NCBI GenBank assembly: GCA_036362985.1
Contig: JAYGXS010000007.1
Coordinates: forward strand, 17,702,702 to 17,766,701
DNA from: Ligula intestinalis
Lineage: Eukaryota; Platyhelminthes; Cestoda; Diphyllobothriidea; Diphyllobothriidae
Direction of reading: 5' to 3'
Length of the DNA stretch: 64,000 bases
The position numbers and the translations under genes are program-made. Below the pieces are notes generated by a model, which was given only the letters and a program-made list of their open reading frames with translations, made no database searches and was not told the DNA's origin. Of the stretch, positions 49,051-58,882 are shown piece after piece; position 1 is the first letter of the stretch, and each line of letters begins with the position of its first letter.

Positions 49051-49349
49051 TCGGCAGCCGAAAGGCGGTTGCGAGGTCGAGAGGCTTTGTGGGCCGTCGG
49101 TTCAATGGGGATGGGCGGGGGTGGGGGGAAGTTGGGGAAGAAAGGGCGCCTAGCGTTGCTGTTGCTCTTGTTTTGGCCGGCAGAAGGAGGAGGTCCAAGG
49201 CCAGAGTTCAGGCTCGTGTTGTTGCTAGTCACGGCAGGCTGGTGTGAGCTCAGCTCATCCAGGCTTTTCAAATAACGAGTAATGCGATCTTGTGGCGGAA
49301 GCGTAGCGAATTGAGTCACTTTGTCAGCGTCTAGGCGTTTGGAATCAGC
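49051..49349 (-). CDS. Unknown protein, penultimate detected exon
   Basis: The exon lies between cgacctccag (acceptor) and GTAAGC (donor). It encodes ADSKRLDADKVTQFATLPPQ, DRITRYLKSLDELSS, a Ser/Asn-rich stretch, and a proline run FFPNFPPPPPIPIEPT that could bind SH3 or WW domains. It starts in phase 0 and ends in phase 2, joining 48929 correctly. I cannot name the gene. Confidence 0.7.
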
Positions 49350-49359
49350 CTGGAGGTCG

Positions 49360-50737
49360 AGCAAACAGCAAGACGTCAGGTAAACGGGCAAAGATAGTAA
49401 ATTGGAACAAAAACTGACATAAAGGCCTGATAGACGAAGGCTTCCTTAGAGGCTTCGGCGGCTGTCAGGGAATACGCTATAAGAATAATAACATGTAAAG
49501 GAACCTAGCATGGAGGCGGATTCGATAACGTCACGAATTTTAATTCTTCTAACCAGTTCCGTGCTCTACCGAACTGTGTCGAGCAAGCTTTTTAATTGGC
49601 CTCTACCTCTATGAGGCACCCAAACGTGTGATGGCGTCGGCAGTAATACTGAGCTAGCGGGGTGGACGGAGAAGAACCTGACCAAACGACCTCAATCGGC
49701 CTTCTTGGATGGCCTAGGATCTCCTAGGGTTGTTGCAGCGAATAAGGACTGCCTCATCCTACAACTTTGGGCACATTTCTAGACTGTTCATTTCCTCTAC
49801 TCAGTCCTGAATTTGGTGAGTATTGAACCGTGCCCGGAAAAACGTGCGGCATTGTTATTAATCCTTGAACCATATAAATAGAATTAAATGGACATTCTGT
49901 TGGTCTATGAAGTTCAAACGCTTTTTCTTCCCGCAGCTTTATGACACCTTATGGTGCAAATGTCGACTTTGGATGGCTATTAAATTGTCGTGCACCTGTC
50001 CAGAGTCATGAGACGAACACTGTGGTCTAAAATCAAAGAGTCCATATGACAAAAATTCGAAAATTCAACCGTCGGTTTCGATTATGTCCACCATGTGTTC
50101 CCCATAGCTTGGTGTATACTATGTCCTTCCTCACCCGCCCGAGCCCAGTGTCAAGAAGCCCAGAAACGAAATCGGACGCAAGCGCACAGGGCCTCCAAGC
50201 CTGAATCAATTTGAAGGAGTGGGAACACCGTAAAGGGCACGAGTGGCTGCAACGTGAGCCTGCAGCTACGCCTCCCCCCGTGTTAGTCCAACGCATCTAC
50301 CACGCCGCCCGTTTACTGGGTTCTATCCTAACAAGTAAGAGGTTGGGCACAGACGTAGGTAGTCTCCTCCGTATGAAAAGCGACCTAACACTACTTTCAG
50401 GAGTATCTATTCGGGTGTCATAAATCCAACCTGAACACTACCATTAACAAAACCCGTAACATCAGCTCTAATACGAAGGGTCCATAGCCAAGTGTCCTAC
50501 CAATCAAGACTTTCTACTGGTCTACGAATCGATTATAAAAGTATGAAATGACTTAACTATAGCATTTAAAAGAGATCGAAACGACTATCTGTCAAAGCTA
50601 TCCATTGTACTTAAATTAGACACATCTACGTAGTCAAACAGAAAGATTATCGGCCGAAAGCGAGCCGCATGCTATGCTTAATCTCCGCTGTATACATTCG
50701 GGAAAACATCTATATATACGTGCTTCGCTGGTTTAAT
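49360..50737. other. Probable intron, nothing recognised
   Basis: No exon or repeat is supported. A short string ttcgattatgtccaccat at about 50078 also occurs at about 17193, so a small shared repeat exists. Confidence 0.4.
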
Positions 50738-50904
50738 ATATATAGATACATATCTTCACTCATAAATGTGCGAACACCGATCATATGGGCTTTCGAACTA
50801 AACAAAATTCATGTGGTGGTCAGAGGTTCCCAACGGGTGACCGCCTGCCAGGCCGATTCCGGCCAAGTCATAATAGCAGTAAGGGGGGTATGACAGCGTC
50901 TGAA

Positions 50905-50955
50905 GATAACTTGATACAGAACAGTTTAGGGCTTATAAGCCTTCATCAGCCAAGA
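50905..50955 (-). ncRNA. Hammerhead ribozyme relic
   Basis: This is the left-arm counterpart of 51343-51395. CTGATGA and the stem II hairpin (GGCT/AGCC) are kept, but the GAAA box reads TAAA, so cleavage is unlikely. Confidence 0.6.
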
Positions 50956-51342
50956 ATAACCCTGAACCCCAGCTGGTCAGACAACACAAACAAACGCACT
51001 TACATATGACGCAGATGGTCCACCACTGGGGTCTACCAGATGCGTCATAAGCACTTCATCGAACCGCAGTTCATCAGCGCCTCGCCACCTGCCATTTTCT
51101 GTCACTGCAGATCAGGTATATATTCCCTTCGAAATGTGCGAACACCGATCGAACAGGCTTCCGAACTAAACAAAGTTCATGTGGTGGTCGGAGGTCCCCA
51201 ACCGGTGACCGAGGATCTCGAGGTGCTGATGAACTGCGGTTCGATGAAGTGCTTATGACCCATCTGATAGACACCAGTGGTGGACCAACTGCGCCGTCTG
51301 TGAGCGCGTTTGTTTGTGTCGCCGACCAGCTGGTATTCAGAG

Positions 51343-51395
51343 TTATGCTTGGCTGATGAAGGCTAATAAGACCGAAACAGTTCTGTATCAAGTAA
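51343..51395 (+). ncRNA. Type I hammerhead ribozyme (Penelope-type)
   Basis: CTGATGA lies at 51353-51359 and GAAA at 51374-51377. Stem II is GG-CT/AG-CC with an AATA loop and one bulged A. Stem III is ACAG/CTGT (51377-51380 with 51383-51386) closed by a TT loop. The cleavage triplet is GTA (51385-51387), with scission expected after A51387. Stem I pairs 51346-51352 with 51388-51394, seven pairs including two G-T. Very short stem III is characteristic of the hammerheads described in Penelope-like elements. Activity is inferred, not shown. Confidence 0.82.
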
Positions 51396-51597
51396 CCCCA
51401 AATGCTGTCACACCCCCTTACTGCTATTATGACTTGGCCGGAATCGGCCTGGCAGGAGGTCACCCGATGGGGACCTCTGACCACCACATGAACTTTGTTT
51501 ACTTCGAAAGACTATTCGATCGGTGTTCGAAAATTTATGAGTGAATATGTATATATTAACATAGGTGAAGATACGAGGTCCATATAAATTATTCCGA

Positions 51598-53069
51598 TCA
51601 ACAGCCCCAAAAGAAGGCGAAGAAGAAAACAAGGCGCTGTCGTGGACCACACTGTAATTGTGCTGACGTTTCGGAAATACACTATTTTCCATCATCAGAG
51701 TGGTGGGTTGTGTGTTTTTGCTTGCTGAGAGTTGGAATGCCACGCAGACCATCTGGTGTTGTAGCGATGGCTGACGCACGAGCGCTGAACTTCGTGCTGT
51801 CCGTGGATTGGCTGCGACACCTCCATTGTGGGTGGCTGGCACCCGTGTGTGTCATCCGTTGCCTGTCCGTGTGTCTTTAACGCGTCTAAGTTAACCGGCC
51901 CGGTAGTGTGACCACCGCCCGACTTCCCCTCTGAGCCGGATGCGCGGATCAGCCCTCGTTCCGGGTCCGGTATCCGTCGGTGGGTAGGTGAGTCATCCCG
52001 GTCGTGTCCGCGGCGAAGGGCCCTCTCTAGCCGTCCTCCTACATCCCCCGTCGCCTGCCTGTCTGTTGTTGTCGCCATTAGGTCTGTGTGCGTATTGTGT
52101 GCACTTGTCCGGCTACTACCGGCTCTCCTTCCATACTCGGGTGACTGGACCGGTTGGCATTCAAAGTGTGGACCCGGCTCACATGTTTGGGCTCGTCGGT
52201 GGATTGACGACTAATGTCGGCCGTTTGAGTCGCGATTAGTTCTCCTCCCCTGTCGCGTCGGTGACCACTGTCGACGAACTTGCAAGTCGCTCGCTAGCGC
52301 CGGCAGCGGCCTCGTCGGGGCTGATTGGAGTCTTGTCCAGATGGCCTGATAGGCTGGATTTAAATCAATATTTCTGCTGATTGTGCCCACGGATGCCCAA
52401 CTTTCAAGCACCAATCTGGTCATCTTGTCGTTGGATCGGCCGATGACTTTGGCGTTTTTTGAAAGCGAACTTATGCTTCTCCTGGTCCATGTGGCCGTAT
52501 ACCAGTGACATTTTATCCTCGAGATCAACTGCAAGTTGATGTTCATGCAGTCTTGTGCAGAGGCGTTTACCCGTTTCACCAACATACCTTGCACTGCAAT
52601 TTTGGCATGGTATGCTGTAGACCACTGCAGATTGTTCCGTTGCCGGAAGCGGGTCCTTAGGTCTCATTATCTGCTGCAGGATGGTTGAATCGGACACCGG
52701 ACCCGGAACGAGGGCTGATCCGCGCATCCGGCTCAGAGGGGAGGTCGGGCGGTGGTCACACTACCGGGCCGGTTAACTTAGACGCGTGAACGACACACAA
52801 ACAAACAACGGATGACACACACGGGCGCCAGCCACCCACAATGGAGGTGCCGCAGCCAATCCACGGACAGCACGACGTTCAGCGCTCGTGCGTCAGCCAT
52901 CGCTACAACACCAGATGGGCTGAGCGGCATTCCAACTCTCAGCAAGCAGGAACACACAACCCACCACTCTGATGATAGAAAATAGTGCATTTCCGAAACG
53001 TCAGCACAATTACAGTGTGGTCCACGACAGCGCCTTTTTTCTTCTTCGCCTTCTTTGGGGGCTGTTGAT
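51598..53069 (-). mobile_element. Penelope-like element, family D, with inverted termini
   Basis: Arms 51598-51974 and 52692-53069 (about 378 bases) are reverse complements facing outward; both contain CTGATGAT, a GGAAA/TTTCC-type hairpin and GAAACGTCAGCAC. Between them on the minus strand is the 3' part of a PLE ORF. The 5' half of the element, including RT, is replaced by the inverted arm. The right arm is cut at 53069 by the family A element. Confidence 0.82.
51720..52727 (-). pseudogene. PLE GIY-YIG endonuclease fragment
   Basis: The minus strand encodes MRPKDPLPATEQSAVVYSI, PCQNCSARYVGETGKRLCTR and LHEHQLAV, the GIY-YIG domain with the CxxC that is typical of PLEs. After a shift near 52440 the frame continues (KVIGRSNDKMTRLVLESW, SRNIDLNPAY). 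The RT domain is absent. The best match in the window is the family C/D fragment at 58138-58440. Confidence 0.85.
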
Positions 53070-53070
53070 G

Positions 53071-53372
53071 CCAGCAGGACATGCGGCACCGACGCGATCG
53101 ATGCAGACGCGAGCAATGACCGCTGGCAGGCGAACACTGCCCTCCCCCTCCGACGAGGCGACGGCGAGAAACCCTGGTTAGCAGGACGATGACGGAGCTC
53201 CAGCCCCGCCCCCGCAGGGGATCTAGCGCCAATAGACGGAGAGCGAACGAGAAGTCAGTAGTAACACCTATAAAAGACTGTGAGGCGTGTACAAACACCA
53301 ACCTCCGACGATGCAAGCCTGTACGCTTTCGAAACGTCAGGATATTATACCCATTATTCCCGAGATCGCCTT
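53071..53372 (+). repeat. PLE family A 5' pLTR
   Basis: This 302-base direct repeat begins ccagcaggacatgcgg and matches 55968-56269 without indels, with 8 differences counted by eye. It carries CGACGATG, a GCAAGC/GCTTTC hairpin and GAAACGTCAGG near its end, a hammerhead-like layout with a changed CTGATGA box. Confidence 0.88.
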
Positions 53373-53460
53373 TTCTTCTCATTTATGTCCGGGGACACGC
53401 ATTTTCGCTTCAATCAGCAATATTTTCGGGCGCGAAGCGCTAGAGTCAGCACGACGATGA

Positions 53461-56030
53461 GAAATCTTTGCCCTTTGCGTGTCATCAACGTATGCGCAAA
53501 TCGAATTCCTCCACAGATGTCTCCACAATCATGTGCTACCGAAGAGTTTGTCCTACAAACCGCCGGTGAACACAGGGTTAGCGAGGCAATGGGTGTTACA
53601 ACATGGCAGAAGAATGACCCGAGCACATATTCAGGATTGTCATTTGCGGCTGCAGAAATATCGTGGCGTCTTGAACAACATTATTCCGAAGTGCTCAGAG
53701 ATGTTAGGAGAGAATGGCTTTTTACTACTGGAGCGAGTGATCGTCAATATAGCCAGAGAACTACGATCCAGACGAGACAAGGAGTTGGCAGTTAAATTCC
53801 AAAAACGATTGCCCATTGTGCAGGATCGCGAGGAGACATTAGTTCACAATTTATCCTCCAAAGAACTAACACCCGTGCAGTTACAAGTGCTCAAGCGCGC
53901 AGCATGCTTTAACACAGCGGATTCGGATCCGGTTGATCTTTTGGCTACCGTTGAGTCAGTCCTCAAAACCTCCCAGGAGCCGGACGATACGAAGCACCTC
54001 ATCCGACAACAGGTTACGTCCTTACTATTGACACATAAATCACGGGCGTCAATCCCGAGGGCGGAGCAGGACGCCATCAAGGCACTAAATGCTGACAGGA
54101 GCATCGTAGTAGTGCAAGAGGACAAGGGGCGCTCCACAGTGGTACTTGATAAGTCTGAATACCTCCAAAAGGCCAACGTTCTACTCGATGACCAAAATGC
54201 CTACCGCCAGTGCGACGGAGATCCTATGAAGAAGATGGTGACACAAATCAACACAGCACTCGTGGGACTGGAGAATAATGGTGCCATCTCAAAAATCGAA
54301 CGACTAAATATCAAACCAAGTGATTCAGCCATGGCAAGATTCTATGGACTGCCAAAAGTGCACAAGCCCGGTGCACCACTTCGGCCCATTGTTTCTTTAC
54401 GGGGAACACCAACATTCAATCTGTCGAAATGGATGTTTCGGCGTCTGAACTGTCTCACATCAGGCTCTGACACAACGGTACGCTCGGCCGTACATTTCTT
54501 GGAAAGACTTAACGGGCTACGCCTCAATGCAGACGAAATCATGGTATCGTTTGATGTTACCTCGCTCTTCAAATCAATCCCTCAGACTCTTGCGATTGAA
54601 ACTGTGAGTGATCTACTTGAGAGCCGATATGAGGAGGGAACTAAAAACCTACACGTGCGCATCTCATCCAGCTGCTCAAGTTCTGCCTCAACACGTATTT
54701 TACCTCTGAGGGCAGAGTGTATGAACAAATCAAAGGGGCTCCGATGGGTTCGCCGCTATCTGGTTTCCTTGCTGAGGCGGTTCTTCAAAAGTTAGAGACA
54801 CTGGTTTTTACGAACCACAGACCAGTATTTTGGGCGCGGTACGTAGACGATACCTTCGTCGTCCTCAAGCGTGAAATGGTCTCTGAATTTCACACGATGC
54901 TGAACTCCATTTTTGCCGAGATTCAGTTTACAACAAAGGCTGAGAGCAACAATCAACTTGCGTTCCTAGACGTCCTGGTCCACCGCAAGACCGACGGGAG
55001 CCTAAAGACGACGGTATACCGAAAGGCAACCGACACACGTCAGGTACTCAGTTACCAAAGTAACCATCCGCTGAGCCACAAACGCAGCTGTGTGCGAACG
55101 CTTTACAAAAGGGCAGAAACACATTGCAACGAGGCAGGTGACAAAGCGGCTGAACTTAAATATCTTCGACGGGTGTTCATCTCTAACGGTTACCCTTGCA
55201 GCTTCCTAGAACGCAGCAGACAACCGAAACGAGCTGCAAGACCGGCGGCCGAACAACCGACATTGTGGAGAGCAATGCCATACATAGAGAATGTTTCTGA
55301 AGCAGTCGCTCGTCTGTTACAACCAGTGGATATCGGCATAGCCCACAGACCCGAGGCAACAATAAGACGACTGGTCATGAGACCAAAGGCCCCTCTGTCC
55401 CGCGGAGAAACAGCAAACGTCGTCTATCGCATCCAGTGTAGTTCCTGTGAGGCCAACTACATTGGGGAGACCGGAAAGCGACTACAGACGCTTATGAGCG
55501 AGCACGCAAGGGCATTCAACAGGATAGATCCACGCTCGATGGTGGCGGAACATTTTTCGGCTCCTGGACACACCTTCGCTTTTGATGACGCTGAAATCCT
55601 AGCCCGAGGTAGTGACCGGACAACCAGAGAAACACTTGAACCTGCACCAAATTCCATCAACCGCTGTACGATTCTCCCGGCGGCTTACCAGGCGTTACGC
55701 GTGCGGCTCAATCACCGAAATCGCCGGCAGGAAGTCAGATGGGTCGCAACGACTAGCAACCCCACACCGGGCCAGAATACAGGCGTCCGGGAACCTACCC
55801 CAGACACCAATGCAGCCGTCAGCGACACCGCAGGCAACGTGAACCAACAAGACCTCCTGTCGGGCTTGAACGCAGTTGCACATGACAACGGTCACTGCAT
55901 AAACACTGATGGCGGGGTTCGATATTCCGCCAGCAGGACGAACACAGGAAAGTGCCAACGGGGGAAGCCAGCAGGATATGCGGCACGGACGCGATCGATG
56001 CCGACGCGAGCAATGACCGCTGGCAGGTGA
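53461..56030 (+). pseudogene. PLE RT plus GIY-YIG protein, one frameshift
   Basis: The N-terminal frame (53461 to about 54640) shows the IEFLHRCLHNHVLPKSLSY start, LDKSEYLQKANVLLDDQ, FYGLPKVHKPGAPLRPIVS and VSFDVTSLFKSIPQ. After a frame change between about 54630 and 54650 the second frame begins HLIQLLKFCLNTYFT, then EQIKGAPMGSPLSGFLAEAV, the catalytic WARYVDDTFVVLK (YVDD, about 54839-54853), FLDVLVHRKTDGSLKTTVYR, and the GIY-YIG domain VVYRIQCSSCEANYIGETGK. It ends at 56030 inside the 3' pLTR. All catalytic motifs are visible, so a single indel is the main lesion. The true start codon is unclear. Confidence 0.9.
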
Positions 56031-56269
56031 ACACTGCCCTCCCCCTCCGACGAGGTGACGGCGAGAAACCCTGGTCAGCAGGACGATGACGGAGCTCCAG
56101 CCCCGCCCCCGCAGGGGATCTAGCGCCAATAGACGGAGAGCGAACGAGAAGTCAGTGGTAACACCTATAAAAGACTGTGAGGCGTGTACAAACACCAACC
56201 TCCGACGATGCAAGCCTGTACGCTTTCGAAACGTCAGGATATTATACCCATTATTCCCGAGATTGCCTT
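55968..56269 (+). repeat. PLE family A 3' pLTR
   Basis: This is a direct copy of 53071-53372. The coding region overlaps its first 60 bases. Confidence 0.88.
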
Positions 56270-56270
56270 A

Positions 56271-56286
56271 CATATATATATATATG
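56271..56286 (+). repeat. (TA)n tract at PLE junction
   Basis: A short TA run separates the 3' end of family A from the 3' end of the next, oppositely oriented PLE. Confidence 0.85.
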
Positions 56287-56289
56287 AGA

Positions 56290-57660
56290 ATGTAAGGTAA
56301 TCTCGGGAACTATTGTCTTATCGTCCTGACGTTTCAAAAGCATACAGCTTTCTGTCATCAGATGTGGTAATTGAACCGCTCCTCAAAGTATTTATAGGTG
56401 TTAGCAGTTAGAGTCAATAGGGGCTTAACCAAAAAAGAGGAGTGTGGGGAGAAAAGGTTATACGGGATGCTTAATTATCGTGCCCTGCGAAGCGTAATAA
56501 CCTCAGTCAAGGGATCTCCCGTCGGCTTCCGGTGTTCGCCCTTGTGCAGCTGTCATTGACCTAAGCTGTCTTCCCAGGCCAGGAATCCTGCTTGCGCTCC
56601 TACGTCCATCCGGTTTCACACTTGATTGGGCTGACCGGATGAGCTGGCTGAGCTGATGATTGCTACTTTCGGTTGTGGCTCAGTTATGTGTATGTCCACC
56701 TTCGGCTCGCGAGCTGCCATCGATCGAATCTGTCGCCCTAGGCCGGTAATCCTACTTCTGGTTGTGGTTCAGCTACGCGTGTGTACATTATCGGCTCGCG
56801 AGTATGCGGATTGGCGTTCCGTTTATGTTCTCGTTTGCTCTTTTCTTCATTGAGCTGCGTTCGAAGACCTAGGTAGGCCGTGGGAAGTGCCACACAACGG
56901 TTGATTGAGGTTGTCCCTGTGTGCCACGCCTCGAGTATTTCCGTGACCATGCGGTCATTTCCTTGTCCTAGAATTTCGACATTCTGGAATGCGAATGTGT
57001 GTCCGGAATCTGCGCAGTGTTCCACCACCAACGATAGTCGGTAAATCCTCCTAACTGCCCCGCTGTGTCCTGCCTTTCGGGTCTGCAGTCGTTTCCCAGT
57101 CTTTCCGACATAGTCCACCGCGCACGAATCGCATTAGACCCGGTAAATGACATTCGCAGTTTCACGTCGGGGCAAAGGTTCTTCGATCGCATGACCAGAC
57201 GTCGTATTGTCGCCTCCGGGAACCTCAGAACGACGGTGTATATATAGGAAGGCCAACAATACCCGCCAAATCCTGAGTTATCACAGCAAGCACCCAGCAT
57301 GCCACAAACGCAGTTGTGTGCAAACACTGTACAAACAGGCAGAAACAAATTGCAGTGAGCAGCATGACCGGAAATCTGAAATGCAATACCTCAAACGCTT
57401 CTTCATGGCCAACGATTGCCCTCGAAACTGTATCGAACGCGGCAGGCAGTCTCGACCGAGCCGAAGTCCGGCAGCTGACCAACCAAAGGTATGGCGTGCG
57501 CTGTCTTTCATCAATGGCGTGTCGGAAGCAGACTCCCGTCTACTGAAACCACTGGGTGTTGGCAACGTCCACCGGCCAGGGGCGACAATACGACATCTGG
57601 TCATGCGACCGAAAGAACCCCTGCCCCGAGGTGAAACTGCAAACAACCTTCAAGACATTA
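56290..57660 (-). mobile_element. PLE family B copy with 5' inversion
   Basis: From 56290 to about 57215 the minus strand carries the 3' terminus and GIY-YIG region (DYVGKTGKRLQTR, SGHTFAFQNVEILGQGNDR, TTSINRCVALPTAYLGLR). From about 57215 to 57660 the preceding part of the same protein is on the plus strand: TRQILSYHSKHPACHKRSCV, RGRQSRPSRSPAADQP and TIRHLVMRPKEPLPRGETAN. The two parts overlap by about 20 codons (EATIRRLVM). This is the arrangement expected from twin priming. Both parts contain stops or shifts. Confidence 0.82.
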
Positions 57661-58560
57661 CTAAATTTCATCTTTCCGGACATACAGTTAACAATGGAAC
57701 TGGAGATCGATAATCAATTGCCCTTCTTCGACGTTCTAGTCACAAGGCTGGAGGACGGGAAGATAAGGACGATGGTGTACCATAAGGCGACCAACACTAC
57801 GCGCCTCCCTCACTTTAGAAGTAACCACCCCGTCGGGCACAAACGCAGATGAGTCAGGACTCTCTTCCAGCGCGCTCAAACACGGTGCAGTGACTACGAT
57901 GGGAGGAAAGGGAGAGGAAGTACTTACATGCCCTATTTGAGGCTAATGGTTACCCGAAGTCCTTCGTGTACAAGTGTCTCAGGAAGTGCCGCTCTGAGGT
58001 GCCGACCGAGGAGAAAACGAAGTTCTGGGTGTCAATTCCCCCTTTTGAAGAATGTCTAAGAGGCGAATGCAAGACTGCTGAAACCGTTCGCGATTGGCGT
58101 GGCTCACTAACCGGCACTAACTATCAGACACCGGGGTATGAAGCCTAAAGATTCGCTACCAATGACCGAACAATCAGCGGTGGTCTACAGCATCCCTTGC
58201 CAAGATTGTGATGCAAGGTATGTCGTTGAAACGGGCACACGTCTTGGCACGAGGTTGCATGAATACCAGCTCGTAATCAACCGCAAAGGTGAGCATTCTA
58301 TAGTCTACAGCCACGTGCAGCAGCGGAAGAACGTTATCACCTTTGAGAACGAAAGGGTTATCGGCAGGGCTAATAATAAAGTGGCGAGACTAGTGCTCGA
58401 AAGCTGGTCGTCAACTGGCACACTCAACCGAGCAGTTGGGCCAACTGCGCCGTCTGTGAGTGCGTTTGTTTGTGTTGTCCGACCAGCTGGTGTTCAGGGT
58501 CATGCTTGGCTGATGAAGTTATCCCCAAATGCTGTCATACTCCCCTTACTGCTATATATA
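57640..58560 (+). pseudogene. PLE family C copy, 5'-truncated
   Basis: The + strand encodes FPDIQLTMELEIDNQLPFFD and VLVTRLEDGKIRTMVYHKAT, then, after stops, MKPKDSLPMTEQSAVVYSI, PCQDCDARYVVETGTRLGTR and LHEYQLVINRK (GIY-YIG with G to V in YVGET). The 3' end (58437-58555) matches the family C arms at 50.7-51.6 kb, but the hammerhead is deleted between CTGATGAAG and ttatcccc. It ends at a TA tract. Confidence 0.82.
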
Positions 58561-58571
58561 TATATATATAT
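58551..58571 (+). repeat. (TA)n tract at PLE 3' end
   Basis: About ten TA units directly after the family C terminus. Confidence 0.9.
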
Positions 58572-58841
58572 CAAGGAAATAATCTCTCAAATTATTAGGT
58601 GCATGACATGGAAGTAGGTGGATGGGACAGGACTTTTAAGGGTCAGACCCTAGAGTTCGATTAACATTTTCGTCGAAGACAATCAACTGCCGCGGAATAA
58701 CCACGGAAATGTCCATTCTACGAACGAGTAGCACTACAAGTAGTGTGAATTCTATATGACAATGATGTAGTAGAAACATCGGCGAAACACGTGTCTGGGC
58801 TTTTAGCTAGTATCTATGCGGAAGTATGGTATAACATCATT
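58572..58841. other. Spacer between two PLE insertions
   Basis: I see no gene or repeat. The string aacatcattgtcatatatat near 58830 is partly repeated as tatgacaatgatgtagtag at 58754 in reverse. Confidence 0.35.
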
Positions 58842-58842
58842 G

Positions 58843-58880
<38 letters not shown>
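58842..58880 (+). repeat. (TA)n microsatellite at PLE 3' end
   Basis: About eighteen TA units directly before the 3' end of the minus-strand family B element. Confidence 0.95.

Positions 58881-58882
<2 letters not shown>

Larger units (their letters stand above)
50738..51560. mobile_element. Inverted pair of Penelope-type (family C) termini
   Basis: The left arm (50738-51084, reading on the minus strand) and the right arm (51218-51560, plus strand) are reverse complements over about 345 bases, facing outward. A further partial copy of the distal part (51125-51205) lies between them. The sequence matches the 3' end at 58437-58555 of a PLE copy whose GIY-YIG domain is visible, so I assign the arms to PLE pLTRs. 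Outer ends are TA-rich. Each arm carries a hammerhead ribozyme position; only the right one keeps the core. Confidence 0.8.
53071..56269 (+). mobile_element. Complete Penelope-like element, family A
   Basis: Direct 302-base pLTRs bracket a single coding region with RT and GIY-YIG domains. The element is 3.2 kb. The left end abuts the truncated arm of family D and the right end abuts a TA tract and the next PLE. The pLTR identity of about 97% suggests fairly recent insertion compared with the LINEs here. PLEs use target-primed reverse transcription with an RT related to telomerase. Confidence 0.88.

Noticed and set aside
48930..49198. N-terminal extension of the 48.1-kb minus ORF into a Pro/Arg/Ser-rich 90-residue segment
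   Set aside because: It reads through a phase-compatible intron and overlaps the better exon at 49051-49349 in another frame.
52939..53382. 147-codon minus-strand ORF
   Set aside because: It lies across the junction of a family D arm and a family A pLTR, and the same translation recurs at 55695-56213 because the pLTR is duplicated; it is a shadow of repeat sequence.
53280..53795. 171-codon plus-strand ORF overlapping the PLE start
   Set aside because: It is a different frame from the conserved PLE N-terminus and crosses the pLTR boundary.
56290..56345. PLE family B terminus as an active hammerhead (minus strand)
   Set aside because: CTGATGA and GAAACGTC are present, and CGTC/GACG could pair, but one extra base separates stem III from the cleavage triplet and stem I does not pair.
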